Source: Bacteroidales bacterium (GTDB lineage: Bacteria > Bacteroidota > Bacteroidia > Bacteroidales > UBA932). From it: 64,000 nt of DNA. Where the stretch lies: assembly GCA_017399865.1 (NCBI GenBank), contig JAFQAT010000059.1, forward strand, positions 1-64,000, in the 5' to 3' direction. The notes beneath the pieces were generated by a model. That model was not told the DNA's origin. It saw nothing but the letters and a program-made list of their open reading frames with translations, and did not search any database. A program made the translations under genes and the position numbers. Positions 1 to 8,627 of the stretch are shown one piece after another (the first letter of the stretch is position 1; each line of letters starts with the position of its first letter).

Positions 1-109
1 CAACTTCAGTCGCTGTAGTGTCAGCAACAACCTCGTCCTGAGCTGCTGCATTCTGTGCAGAAAAGGCCATTACGCCCATTACTGCCAAAAACATGAAAAT
101 TTTTTTCAT
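1..109 (-). CDS. Probable ExbB/TolQ/MotA family proton channel, N-terminal fragment
   Basis: Only the first 36 or so codons are inside the window; the gene continues off the left edge. The ATG at 109-107 opens a hydrophobic signal-like stretch (MKKIFMFLAVMGVMAFSA) followed by AAAQDEVVADTTATEV. In Bacteroidales this arrangement, a signal-like segment followed by a short D/E/A/T-rich stretch, is common at the start of ExbB-type subunits that power TonB. That identification rests on resemblance of a short, low-complexity N-terminus and is tentative; any secreted protein could begin this way. The 136 bases upstream (110-245) separate it from the asparaginase gene on the same strand and contain no exact TAnnTTTG box. 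Confidence 0.5.
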   Translation of the reverse strand, partial: MKKIFMFLAVMGVMAFSAQNAAAQDEVVADTTATEV

Positions 110-245
110 AATTGTTTTTGTGTGTTTGATTAATTTAAAGTTATTGAATTGTTATAAGTTAATATTCTGTGTTTTACGACATGGCGCTATATGCCCTGCC
201 TTAAAATTCGGTGCAATTTAGCAAATTATTTCCAATTGACAATAC

Positions 246-1301
246 TTATTTTGAGATTTCACCACGTAAATCCATTTCCAGCCCCTTTTTAACTTCTTCG
301 TTTGTGTCGAACACTCCGAGCAGGTAAAACAGTTTGCCAAGGGCGCTTTCGGTCGTGCTGTCGTAGCCGTTCATGACTCCGGCTGCCTTCAGACTCTTGC
401 CTGTAGCGTAAATGTCCATGTTCACACGCCCTGCCACGCACTGCGTGATGTTAAGCAGTATCTTGCCCATTTCGGAAGCTTCCCTCACGATCGAAAGGAA
501 CCACTCCTTAGACGGCGCATTGCCGGCTCCATATGTTTCAAGAATGACAGCCCTCGTGTCTTCGCCGAGCAGGATGTTGCGGACCACTCCCGGAGTTATG
601 CCCGGATGTATCTTCAATATCGAAACTCTGGTGTCCAGTGCGGTGTGGAATAGCGGGCGCTTCTCCCATGATTCCGGAATTCGGATCAGGCTTCTGTTGT
701 AGCGTATGTTTATTCCTGCTTCGGCAAGCGGAGGATAGTCTTCCGAGCGGAAAGCTCTGAAATGGTCCGCGTTGAATTTGCGGCTTCTGTTGCCTCGCAT
801 GAGCACATTGTCGAAGCATATGCACACTTCGGGAACCAAAGGGTGTCCGTCCTCGTCCTTTGCAGCGGCGATCTCCACAGCTGATATCAGATTTTCCTTT
901 CCGTCTGTCCTCGGGGTTCCGATCGGCAGCTGGCTTCCCGTGAATATGACCGGCTTTGTCAGACCTTCTATCATGAAGCTCAGGGTTGAAGCCGAATATG
1001 CCATCGTGTCGGTTCCGTGAAGGACCACGAATCCGTCATAATCATCGTATCTTTCCTCGATCAGGCGTACAAGCGAAACCCATAGTGACGGCTCTACGTC
1101 GGAAGAGTCGATCAGAGGGTCGAAAGTATATGAGTCGATCTTGTATGCGAACTTTCCGAGTTCGGGTACCTCTTCCAGTATCTGGCTGAAATCGAATGGG
1201 ATAAGAGCCTGAAGCACAGGGTCTTCCCTCATTCCGATCGTGCCTCCCGTGTATATTAGGAGAATGGACGCCTTTGTGCCGTTTGGATGGTTGTACTTCA
1301 T
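246..1301 (-). CDS. ansA: Type I L-asparaginase
   Basis: This 351-residue cytoplasmic-type enzyme hydrolyses asparagine to aspartate and ammonia. Both threonine-centred active-site signatures of the family are visible: YTGGTIGM near residue 18 and LHGTDTMAYSA near residue 95. There is no signal peptide, and the length fits the EcAI-like type I enzymes. Its ATG overlaps the stop of the upstream tatD gene by four bases (TCAT at 1298-1301 on the plus strand), so the two are almost certainly co-transcribed and translationally coupled. Confidence 0.95.
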   Translation of the reverse strand: MKYNHPNGTKASILLIYTGGTIGMREDPVLQALIPFDFSQILEEVPELGKFAYKIDSYTFDPLIDSSDVEPSLWVSLVRLIEERYDDYDGFVVLHGTDTMAYSASTLSFMIEGLTKPVIFTGSQLPIGTPRTDGKENLISAVEIAAAKDEDGHPLVPEVCICFDNVLMRGNRSRKFNADHFRAFRSEDYPPLAEAGINIRYNRSLIRIPESWEKRPLFHTALDTRVSILKIHPGITPGVVRNILLGEDTRAVILETYGAGNAPSKEWFLSIVREASEMGKILLNITQCVAGRVNMDIYATGKSLKAAGVMNGYDSTTESALGKLFYLLGVFDTNEEVKKGLEMDLRGEISK

Positions 1302-2065
1302 AGTCCGAATAGTTTATGTACGTTCTCTGTTGTTGTCTGTGCTATCTCTTCGACGGTCTTTCCGGTCTGTTCCGAAAGCTTGGACGCTATGTGCGGGATG
1401 TAGCTGCTTTCGTTTCTTTTGCCTCTGTGGGGGACGGGAGTGAGATATGGTGAGTCAGTCTCGAGAAGAATCCTCTCGAGAGGTATCTGCCTTACAGTTT
1501 CGGCGATGGACGCCTTCTTGTATGTGAGGACGCCTCCGATACCGATGTACCAGTCTCCGAGCCTCTGCAGCTCACGGAAGGTTTCTGCGCTCCCGCTGTA
1601 TGCGTGGAACACTCCCTTGAGATTGAGATGCCTGCAGTCCTTGAGAATGTTTATTATCAGTTCGGTGGATTCTCGTGAGTGGATGATTACAGGCAGGGAA
1701 AGCCGGTCAGCCAGCTCCAGCTGCATCCTGAATGCGGTTTCCTGCTCCTTTACGAATTCCTTGGACCAGTAGCAGTCCATGCCTATTTCCCCTATCGCCC
1801 ATATCTTTCTGGACAGGTTTTCGTGGACTTTTTCCATTTCCTTTTCCCATGAGGCGTCGATGGATGTGGGGTGGAGGCCGAGGCATGGGAACACCGTTCC
1901 TTCATGCCTGGAGGCGATCCTGAACATGTGCTCCCTGGTCTGTGAGTCGATGTCCGGGAATATGATCTTCGTGACCCCCGCTTCGACTGAACGGGCTATC
2001 GCGAGGTCTTCCTCGCCGGAAAAGGCCTCGTCATACAGATGGGCATGTGTGTCGATGAATGTCAT
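1298..2065 (-). CDS. tatD: TatD family metal-dependent hydrolase (DNase)
   Basis: This is a 256-residue TIM-barrel hydrolase of the TatD family, which act as metal-dependent 3'-5' exonucleases or endonucleases in DNA repair and turnover. The metal-binding HAH motif is at the very start (FIDTHAHLYDEAF). Further family motifs are GEIGMDCYWSKE, PVIIHSRES, GVFHAYSGS and LLETDSPYLTPVPHRGKRNE. I start it at the ATG at 2065 because a longer frame reaching 2137 would add 24 residues unlike the family and overlap dprA. The gene lies 41 bases after dprA and overlaps ansA by four bases. Confidence 0.93.
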   Translation of the reverse strand: MTFIDTHAHLYDEAFSGEEDLAIARSVEAGVTKIIFPDIDSQTREHMFRIASRHEGTVFPCLGLHPTSIDASWEKEMEKVHENLSRKIWAIGEIGMDCYWSKEFVKEQETAFRMQLELADRLSLPVIIHSRESTELIINILKDCRHLNLKGVFHAYSGSAETFRELQRLGDWYIGIGGVLTYKKASIAETVRQIPLERILLETDSPYLTPVPHRGKRNESSYIPHIASKLSEQTGKTVEEIAQTTTENVHKLFGL

Positions 2066-2106
2066 AAAAATGCCGGTTGTTGCCAATCCTGCAAATTTAT
2101 GAAAAA

Positions 2107-3276
2107 TTATCGTGAAAACCTTGTTGTGACCGTGCATCTCTGCAGAAGGTCTATGGATATCAGCCCTTCGCTCTCAAGCATCCCGGCGAGCCGGCTGATC
2201 CTGCTGTAGTCCGAACTTGTCAGGGCGCACAGGTCATCGAGGGTTATGCCTCTGTGCGCCCTTATCGATGCAAGAAGAGAGGAAAGTTCGGAGACGAGCC
2301 CTTCACCCGCCCTGCTCCCGAAGGTCTCCCGGACCAGCTCGCTCGCGGAAAGCGTCCTGAGAGGCTTTCCTGTGTCGAGCCTCAGGCTTTCCATCAGTCC
2401 TTCGACTGAGTCTATCGATTCAGCTGTTTTGTTTTTAATAAGGAGGTTGCAGCCTTGGGAAGTCACGTCGTCTACCCTGCCTGGCAATGCGTATACGTCT
2501 CTATTATATGAGAATGCCAGCCTGGAAGTCATCATGCCTCCTCCTTTTATTCGTGATTCGATGAGTATGGTCGTGTCGCTGATACCTGCTATGATGCGGT
2601 TGCGTCGCAGGAAATGTATGGCCAGAGGGGCTGTACCGGGCGGGTAGTCGGTTATGAGGCCGCATCCTTCTGTCGATGCCATTCTTTCTGCTATGTCCAT
2701 GTGCCGGTGCGGATACACGTTCTCGGGACCTGTCGCCATTACGGCTATGGTTGGCAGACCTGATTCGAGGGCGTTGCTGTGGGCGCAGATGTCTGTGCCA
2801 AGAGCAAGGCCGCTGACAATGACGGGCTTTTCAGAAGCTCTTCCCATCTGGCTGACTATCCTGCTGCACCATTCCTGCCCGTATGGAGATATGTCACGTG
2901 TGCCGACAACAGCTATCTTCCTTTCAGGGGCGAACAGCTTGTCTGCCGGCGTCCGGCTCCTTATATATAGGCCTACTGGTGCGTCATCGCAGTCTTTGAG
3001 AAGTTCGGGATAATCCTTTTCGGTACATCCTATGAAACTGACGCCCTTTTCTTCAAGTTTCCGTATCTCTTCGGCTGCTTCATCGAGCGTGCGCCCGCAG
3101 ATGCGGCCCCTGTATTTTGACCAGGGACCCAGAATCGCGTTTATTTCAGTTTCCTTCATCCGGAATATGTCCGAGGCATTTCCCAAGTTGGATAACAATG
3201 CGTGTGCTACTTTAGGTTCGAAACCGAAGATGCGGTTCAGGGCACACAGGCTGTATTTTTCTTCATCATTCATCAT
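2107..3276 (-). CDS. dprA: DNA-processing protein DprA (Smf)
   Basis: This 389-residue protein loads RecA onto incoming single-stranded DNA during natural transformation. The order is an N-terminal helix-hairpin-helix-like segment (about 1-80), the Rossmann-like DprA core (about 95-300) and a C-terminal winged-helix segment (about 320-385). Core motifs are VVGTRDISPYG, VSGLALGTDICAH, GPENVYPHRH, RNRIIAGISD and ALPGRVDDVTSQGCN. Two adjacent ATGs (3276 and 3273) could serve as start. It reads into tatD and ansA. A strong hairpin between it and queA suggests its own promoter or partial read-through, although the short gap shows no clean promoter box. Confidence 0.95.
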   Translation of the reverse strand: MMNDEEKYSLCALNRIFGFEPKVAHALLSNLGNASDIFRMKETEINAILGPWSKYRGRICGRTLDEAAEEIRKLEEKGVSFIGCTEKDYPELLKDCDDAPVGLYIRSRTPADKLFAPERKIAVVGTRDISPYGQEWCSRIVSQMGRASEKPVIVSGLALGTDICAHSNALESGLPTIAVMATGPENVYPHRHMDIAERMASTEGCGLITDYPPGTAPLAIHFLRRNRIIAGISDTTILIESRIKGGGMMTSRLAFSYNRDVYALPGRVDDVTSQGCNLLIKNKTAESIDSVEGLMESLRLDTGKPLRTLSASELVRETFGSRAGEGLVSELSSLLASIRAHRGITLDDLCALTSSDYSRISRLAGMLESEGLISIDLLQRCTVTTRFSR

Positions 3277-3293
3277 GGTGGCAAAGTAAAACT

Positions 3294-3329
3294 AAAACCG
3301 GATTTCAGAAAAGTCTGGAATCCGGTTTT
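3294..3329 (-). terminator. Intrinsic terminator downstream of queA
   Basis: The arms 3294-3308 and 3315-3329 pair over 15 positions with one G-U-type mismatch around a six-base loop. A and T runs at the ends make it work in either direction. It lies between queA (ending at 3393) and dprA (starting at 3276), both leftward, so it most likely ends the queA transcript. The stretch 3331-3385 between the hairpin and queA is very T-rich. Confidence 0.85.
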
Positions 3330-3392
3330 CAATCGATGATAAAAAAGATTTTTCCTTTTTTTATCGTTTTTTCTCTTTTTTATTGTTCTGCG

Positions 3393-4442
3393 TCAGATTA
3401 TAAGGAGTGCATCGCCGTAAGGTCCGAACTTGTAATCCATTTCCAGCGCTGTCTTATAAGCCTTCATTACATTTTCGTAGCCTCCGAATGCGGCAACCGA
3501 CATCAGCATTGTGGAACCAGGACGGTGGAAGTTTGATACGATTGCGTCCGGAATGGCGAACCTGTATGGCGGGAAGATGAATTTATTGGTCCATCCGTCA
3601 TAAGGATTTACCTCGTCATTGGTAGTCGTGTATGTCTCGAGACCACGGATTACGGTGATTCCTACAGCAAGCACTTTGTGCCCTTCCTTCTTCGTCTTGT
3701 TGATAAGAGAAGCCGCTTCCTCTGTAATGATCAGACGTTCTGAATCCATCTTGTGCTTTGACAGGTCTTCCACGTCCACTTCGCGGAAATGGCCGATACC
3801 CATGTGGAGGGTGATGAATGCCTTGTTTATGTCCTTGAGGATCATTCTGTTGAAGAGTTCGCGGCTGAAGTGCAGGCCAGCTGCAGGAGCCGATACTGCA
3901 CCTTCGTGCTTTGCGAAGATGGTCTGGAAGTTTTCGGCGTCCTCTTCTGTGACTTCCTTCTTTACCCAGTCAGGAACCGGAGTCTGTCCGAGTCCGAAGA
4001 GGGTTTCCTTGAAGTCTTCGTAGCTGCCGTCGTAGAGGAAACGCAGGGTTCTTCCTCGTGAGGTCGTGTTGTCGATGACCTCGGCGACAAGGCTTTCGTC
4101 TTCTCCGAAGTAAAGCTTGTTTCCGATACGGATCTTTCTTGCAGGGTCAACTATCACGTCCCAGAGTCTCTGCTCTCTGTTAAGCTCCCTGAGCAGGAAT
4201 ACCTCGATGTCGGCTCCTGTCTTCTCCTTGTTTCCGTAAAGTCTTGCAGGGAATACCTTTGTGTCGTTAAGGACGAATGTGTCGCCTTTGCCGAAATAAT
4301 CGATGATGTTCTTGAAAAGCTTGTGCTCTATTTCTCCTGTCTTTTTGTTCAGGACCATGAGCTTGCACTCGTCGCGCCATCTAGGCGGTTCCTGTGCTAT
4401 CTTGTCTGCAGGAAGATTGAACTGGAATTGTGAAAGTTTCAT
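3393..4442 (-). CDS. queA: S-adenosylmethionine:tRNA ribosyltransferase-isomerase
   Basis: This 349-residue enzyme transfers and isomerises the ribosyl part of SAM onto 7-aminomethyl-7-deazaguanine in tRNA, making epoxyqueuosine at wobble position 34. Family features include the N-terminal [37 protein letters not shown] and, towards the end, [16 protein letters not shown]. The length is typical. It is separated from the upstream NUDIX gene by 87 bases and followed by a strong terminator, so it appears to be a single-gene unit. No exact -7 box was seen upstream; TGATTTTG is the nearest. Confidence 0.96.
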   Translation of the reverse strand: MKLSQFQFNLPADKIAQEPPRWRDECKLMVLNKKTGEIEHKLFKNIIDYFGKGDTFVLNDTKVFPARLYGNKEKTGADIEVFLLRELNREQRLWDVIVDPARKIRIGNKLYFGEDESLVAEVIDNTTSRGRTLRFLYDGSYEDFKETLFGLGQTPVPDWVKKEVTEEDAENFQTIFAKHEGAVSAPAAGLHFSRELFNRMILKDINKAFITLHMGIGHFREVDVEDLSKHKMDSERLIITEEAASLINKTKKEGHKVLAVGITVIRGLETYTTTNDEVNPYDGWTNKFIFPPYRFAIPDAIVSNFHRPGSTMLMSVAAFGGYENVMKAYKTALEMDYKFGPYGDALLII

Positions 4443-4529
4443 ATCTGTTTGAATATTATTGCAAAATCAAAACATTATACGATTTTTTACGGATTTTGTT
4501 TCACTGTGAGGGGCGAAAATGTAAAAAAT

Positions 4530-5141
4530 CTATATTCTTGCTTCACGAAAGACCTCCTGGATCGATGGATATGTGTTGAGGAGGTGTGGAGGAAGGCTTG
4601 ATCTGGCCACCCATGCGGCCTTCGTGATGTCTTCCTCTGTCTGAGGGGTCAGGTCCGTCGGGTCGGTGTACAGCATGTCGTACCACCAGGTGTGCTTCAG
4701 ATGCCAGATTCCGTTTCTTTTATAGCAGTGGTCGGTGATGCATATGAGGCTTCTGAGTTCCAAGGCCTTGATTCCGGTCTCTTCCTGAACTTCCCTCAAT
4801 GCGGTGGCCTCTATGTCTTCACCGGGGTCCTGATGGCCTTTGGGCAGGTCCCAGAGTCCGTTTCTGCTGATGAGAAGATAATCTCCACGTCTGTTCGAGA
4901 CCAGGCCTCCTCCAGCGTTCACTTCCAGAAATTCCGCACAGATAGCCTTGTATGTGCCTTCAATGTCAGCAGTCGGGATGCAGACCCTCTGGAGGGAATC
5001 CGAAACTTCCACCATGTCTACCAAGGCGTGTATTCCCAAGCTTTCTCCGAGATTGAACTGTATTATGTTGGGGTCTGAGAGTATCTGGTCGTCTGGACTG
5101 CATATCAATATGCATCTCTTTTCGAAGTAAATCTTATGCAT
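4530..5141 (-). CDS. NUDIX hydrolase
   Basis: This 203-residue protein carries a full Nudix box in its middle (GHQDPGEDIEATALREVQEE continuing TGI), which fits the GX5EX7REUXEEXGU pattern that binds metal and hydrolyses nucleoside diphosphates linked to another group. The first 85 or so residues form a separate N-terminal region seen in Bacteroidota NUDIX proteins. The substrate cannot be told from sequence. It is divergent from pyrE, and a predicted promoter for it lies at 5199-5232. Confidence 0.88.
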   Translation of the reverse strand: MHKIYFEKRCILICSPDDQILSDPNIIQFNLGESLGIHALVDMVEVSDSLQRVCIPTADIEGTYKAICAEFLEVNAGGGLVSNRRGDYLLISRNGLWDLPKGHQDPGEDIEATALREVQEETGIKALELRSLICITDHCYKRNGIWHLKHTWWYDMLYTDPTDLTPQTEEDITKAAWVARSSLPPHLLNTYPSIQEVFREARI

Positions 5142-5157
5142 TTTCCTTAAAATTGGT

Positions 5158-5165
5158 TATATTTG
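5158..5165 (+). promoter_or_regulatory. Predicted -7 box for the pyrE operon
   Basis: TATATTTG matches the Bacteroidota -7 consensus TAnnTTTG exactly. No clear TTTG lies at the expected distance upstream. Transcription would start near 5171, giving a leader of about 73 bases before pyrE. A small hairpin (arms 5184-5189 and 5195-5200) lies in that leader. Confidence 0.55.
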
Positions 5166-5198
5166 CACGATATGTGCCAGTAATGCAGCTATTTGCTG

Positions 5199-5232
5199 CA
5201 AATATAGGCAGAAGAACTGAAAAACAATCAAA
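5199..5232 (-). promoter_or_regulatory. Predicted promoter for the NUDIX gene
   Basis: On the minus strand a TATATTTG -7 box (5206-5199) is preceded by TTTG (5232-5229) with a 22-base spacer, slightly longer than the usual 19-21. It points toward the NUDIX gene and faces the pyrE promoter at 5158. Confidence 0.5.
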
Positions 5233-5243
5233 AACAGATAAAT

Positions 5244-5882
5244 ATGGAATCAGTAGAGAAAGCAGTTGCCAAGTCTCTAATGGAGATCAAGGCAGTCATG
5301 TTGAGGCCGGACCAGCCTTTCGTATGGGCTTCGGGATGGCATTCGCCTATTTATTGCGATAACAGAAGAATCCTCTCATTCCCTGAAATACGTGAAAACG
5401 TATGCAGATGGATGGCGGAAATCATAAAGAAGCAGTACCCCGATGTGGAAGTCATAGCAGGTGTCGCTACCGGAGCGATCGCGCACGGATACCTTGTGGC
5501 ACACATGCTCGGAAAGCCTTTCTGCTATGTAAGGCCTAAACCGAAGGACCATGGAACAGGCTCGCAGATAGAGGGAATTCTTGAAAGCGGCTCAAAGGTG
5601 GTGATCGTGGAGGACCTCATCTCGACCGGAATGAGCAGCCTTGCAGCAAAGAATGCCCTGGTTAATGCCGGAGCTGATGTCATGGGTATGGTAGCGATAT
5701 TCTCTTACGGCTTCAATACTGCCCGCAAGGCTTTTGAGGCAGCCAATGTGGAGCTTACGACTTTGTCGAACTATGATGCCCTTATCGATGTGGCGTCAGA
5801 AACAGGCTATATCAGGCCGGAGGATATCGATGTGCTGAAGGAGTGGAGGTTCTCTCCTTCTACCTGGGGTAAAAACGAGTAG
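5244..5882 (+). CDS. pyrE: Orotate phosphoribosyltransferase
   Basis: This 212-residue enzyme joins orotate to PRPP to give OMP in pyrimidine synthesis. The PRPP-binding loop (VVIVEDLISTGMSS, about residues 123-136) is complete, and the orotate-contact stretch VRPKPKDHGTGSQIEG is present. It opens a rightward operon: the next gene starts two bases after its stop, and tight spacings continue to the permease ending at 9791. Confidence 0.96.
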   Translation: MESVEKAVAKSLMEIKAVMLRPDQPFVWASGWHSPIYCDNRRILSFPEIRENVCRWMAEIIKKQYPDVEVIAGVATGAIAHGYLVAHMLGKPFCYVRPKPKDHGTGSQIEGILESGSKVVIVEDLISTGMSSLAAKNALVNAGADVMGMVAIFSYGFNTARKAFEAANVELTTLSNYDALIDVASETGYIRPEDIDVLKEWRFSPSTWGKNE

Positions 5883-5884
5883 AC

Positions 5885-6328
5885 ATGGCAGAGTACAAGA
5901 GCAAGAGAGCCATAGTGTCGAAGGCTCCGTATGAGTTGTACATGGCCTTTGTGGATATGCGCAATTTCGTTCAGTTCGTCCCTGAAGACAAGAGGGGAGA
6001 CGTGACTGCGGACTTTGACACCATCCATGCTACCGTACAGGGCTTCAATGTCGGTGTGAAGGTTGTTCAGAGGACACCTTATTCGAAGATAGAGTTTGCT
6101 GATGACGGCGCTCCTTTCCATTTCTGTCTGACAATGCACTTCGATGCGGCGTCCAATGATCCGTACAAGACTGATTTCCAGATCGTCCTTGACGCGGAGC
6201 TGAATTTCATGATGAAGACTCTTCTCGGCGGAAAGCTGAAGGATGCTCTGGACAAGGTGGTTGACGGACTGGTCGCTGTGTCTGAAGGTAGGATGCCGGA
6301 AGGTGTGGATCCTTCGATGTTCAAATAA
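5885..6328 (+). CDS. SRPBCC-fold protein of unknown function
   Basis: This 147-residue protein starts two bases after pyrE and ends in a one-base overlap (TAATG) with the next gene. Its pattern (KRAIVSKAPYELYMAFVDM at the start, alternating strands, and a long C-terminal helix ending in VDGLVAVSEGRMPEG) resembles the START-like SRPBCC fold, which binds hydrophobic ligands. The family is conserved next to pyrE in Bacteroidales, but no ligand or function is established from sequence. Confidence 0.8.
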   Translation: MAEYKSKRAIVSKAPYELYMAFVDMRNFVQFVPEDKRGDVTADFDTIHATVQGFNVGVKVVQRTPYSKIEFADDGAPFHFCLTMHFDAASNDPYKTDFQIVLDAELNFMMKTLLGGKLKDALDKVVDGLVAVSEGRMPEGVDPSMFK

Positions 6329-7713
6329 TGATGCAGATAAAGGAATCATTCAGAAAATATCTGGAAGAGGCGATAGGGTGCGATAATGCTCTTGTCGCTT
6401 TTTCTGCATTTGATGAGCCCGCAAAGGTTTCCGTGCGGCAGAATCCCTTCAAGAACGGACGAGCACCCGAAGGTTCTCAGGTGCCTTGGAATCCCTATGG
6501 AAGACTCCTTGCCGAGCGCCCGGTGTTCACTCTTGACCCTCATTTCCACGGCGGGGCATATTATGTCCAGGATTCCTCGTCGATGTTTGTGGGACATGTG
6601 TTCCGCAGCCTTCTGGACCGGATCCCTGAATCATCTGACGGTGTGGTCAAGGTGCTGGATTTATGTGCCGCCCCGGGAGGCAAGACCACTGATCTGGCTG
6701 CTTCTCTGCGTGAAGCCTTCGGCGACAGGTTCATACTGGTATCCAACGAGGTAATGAAGCAGAGGGCCGGGGTGCTGGCGGACAATGTGGCGCTTTGGGG
6801 AGATCCTGATGTGGTGGTGACGTCGGATGATCCGCGTGCCTTTGCATCGCTGCCCGGCTTCTTTGATGTCGTCGTTGCCGATGTCCCATGTTCCGGCGAA
6901 GGCATGTTCCGCAAAGATGAGGAGGCTCAGAGGCAATGGTCTGAAGATAACGTGGCTCTGTGCCAGGCCCGTCAGAGAAGGATAATCGCGGATATGTGGC
7001 CCTGTCTTAAGCAGGACGGGCTTCTGATATATTCCACATGCACATTCAACCGTCTTGAGAATGATGACAATGTGGAATGGATTGCAGAGGAACTTGGTGC
7101 AGAACCTGTCAAGCCTGAAGGAGACGGAATGCCGGGAGTGATAGTGACCCGTAACGGCTACAGCCTTGTTCCTGGGCATGTGGAAGGCGAGGGGCAGTAT
7201 TGCGCAGCGCTCAGAAAAACCTCTCCTGTCGAGTTCCGAGGCTATGAGCCTGCCCGTCAGAAGCGTGAAAAACCGGGAAAGAAGTCCGTTCAGACTGTTC
7301 CTGCAGGTGTCGGCAGGCTTTTTTCCGTGCCGGTGGAATTTCGCCAGAAAGGGGAGACCGTGATAGCGGTACCATCGCTTATAGCCGCACAGGTAGCTTG
7401 TCTGGAATCCTCTCTTCATGTGCTTGCGGCGGGATGTGCTGCGGGAATGCTCAAAGGACCGGCTCTGGTCCCGGATGCGGATCTGGCACTGTCCCTGATA
7501 TATGAGTCCGGATCATATCCTGTTGCGGACGTAGATCTGCATACAGCCCTTGCCTTCCTGCACAAGGATGCGATTCTTCTGCCTGATTGTGAAAAGGGAT
7601 ATGTACTGATAAGGCATGAAGGGATCCCGCTGGGTTTTGTCAAGAATTTAGGAAACAGATGCAATAACCTGCATCCGCAGGGGAGACGCATCAGAATGAA
7701 TATTGATGTATGA
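6328..7713 (+). CDS. RsmF-like rRNA (cytosine-C5) methyltransferase
   Basis: This 461-residue Nol1/Nop2/Sun-type SAM-dependent m5C methyltransferase is probably ribosomal. Motifs in order are LDLCAAPGGKTTDLAA (SAM binding, about residue 110), VVADVPCSGEGMFRKDEEA (motif IV with the release cysteine, about 190) and IYSTCTFNRLENDD (motif VI with the catalytic cysteine, about 235). The region after about residue 300 matches the extra C-terminal RNA-binding part of RsmF/YebU-type proteins. Either of two adjacent ATGs (6328, 6331) could be used. It overlaps the next gene by four bases. Confidence 0.92.
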   Translation: MMQIKESFRKYLEEAIGCDNALVAFSAFDEPAKVSVRQNPFKNGRAPEGSQVPWNPYGRLLAERPVFTLDPHFHGGAYYVQDSSSMFVGHVFRSLLDRIPESSDGVVKVLDLCAAPGGKTTDLAASLREAFGDRFILVSNEVMKQRAGVLADNVALWGDPDVVVTSDDPRAFASLPGFFDVVVADVPCSGEGMFRKDEEAQRQWSEDNVALCQARQRRIIADMWPCLKQDGLLIYSTCTFNRLENDDNVEWIAEELGAEPVKPEGDGMPGVIVTRNGYSLVPGHVEGEGQYCAALRKTSPVEFRGYEPARQKREKPGKKSVQTVPAGVGRLFSVPVEFRQKGETVIAVPSLIAAQVACLESSLHVLAAGCAAGMLKGPALVPDADLALSLIYESGSYPVADVDLHTALAFLHKDAILLPDCEKGYVLIRHEGIPLGFVKNLGNRCNNLHPQGRRIRMNIDV

Positions 7714-8624
7714 AAAGAATGATATTCGCAGCATTGGCGATGACAGTCTGTATTGCTGCGCAGGCGCAGACAGCGTCAAGGTATGAGCAGAGATATGACC
7801 TCCTTGTTTCGCAGTTCGGACCTGCCGGCATCGGGGTTGAAACAGTCCTGAACAACTGGGAGAAGGCAGATTCGACAAATGCCAAGATGCTTCAGGGCAA
7901 GTTTGCATATCTGTTCACCAAGGCTCAGACAGGAGTGGTCGAACCACATCCCGGTAAGAAGTATCTGGGAATGAACCCGGTCATCACCCTTAAGGATTCT
8001 CTTGGCAACGATGTCCATTATTACGAAGTGAATGTCTTCGATGACGAACTGTACGCCGAGGCCCTCAAAGCGGCGGACAAGGCGGTGGCCGTTTGGCCGG
8101 ATCGCCTTGATTTCCGCTTCATGAAGGCGAATGCCTATATCGCATATGAAAAGGAAAGTCCTGATATGGCGCTTGCCTGTCTGCTGGATCTCGCTCAGGA
8201 AAATCTCAAGAGAAAATCAACATGGGAATATGAAGGAAAGAAGGTTGATCAGGAATTCTTCCAGGAAGCGATGCAGGAATACTGCTTCAGTTTCTATACT
8301 CTCGGGACTCCTGCCGCCTATGAAGCTTTCCGTCAGCTGTCTGAGACGATGTCCGGATATTTCCCTGACAATACAGACTTTGTCAATAACCTCGGTTCCT
8401 ATTATCTGATTGCGAAAAGTGATTACAAGACTGCATATAAATATTACAATAAGGTCTTGAAATCTCATCCAGACAATGAAACGGCCATAAGGAACGGTGT
8501 CCTTGCCGCCAGAAAACAGAAGAATGTCAAGCAGGAGAAGAAGTATCTCGAGATGATGCTGAAATATGGCTCGGAGAGAGACCGGCTTCAGGCGGAAGGA
8601 CGTCTCAATGCATTGAAGAAATAA
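7710..8624 (+). CDS. Secreted tetratricopeptide-repeat protein
   Basis: This 304-residue protein has a clear signal peptide (MKRMIFAALAMTVCIAAQAQ). After it come helical TPR-like repeats, most evident at about 225-290 (YKTAYKYYNKVLKSHPDNETAIRNG is one unit). It is probably periplasmic and serves as a protein-interaction scaffold; the partner is unknown. Its ATG overlaps the methyltransferase stop by four bases, and it ends three bases before the permease start, so it is in the pyrE operon. Confidence 0.8.
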   Translation: MKRMIFAALAMTVCIAAQAQTASRYEQRYDLLVSQFGPAGIGVETVLNNWEKADSTNAKMLQGKFAYLFTKAQTGVVEPHPGKKYLGMNPVITLKDSLGNDVHYYEVNVFDDELYAEALKAADKAVAVWPDRLDFRFMKANAYIAYEKESPDMALACLLDLAQENLKRKSTWEYEGKKVDQEFFQEAMQEYCFSFYTLGTPAAYEAFRQLSETMSGYFPDNTDFVNNLGSYYLIAKSDYKTAYKYYNKVLKSHPDNETAIRNGVLAARKQKNVKQEKKYLEMMLKYGSERDRLQAEGRLNALKK

Positions 8625-8627
8625 TCT

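Noticed and set aside
6661..7419. 252-residue minus-strand frame inside the RsmF-like gene
   Set aside because: The opposite strand encodes a clear methyltransferase with all motifs, and the operon context supports only that gene.
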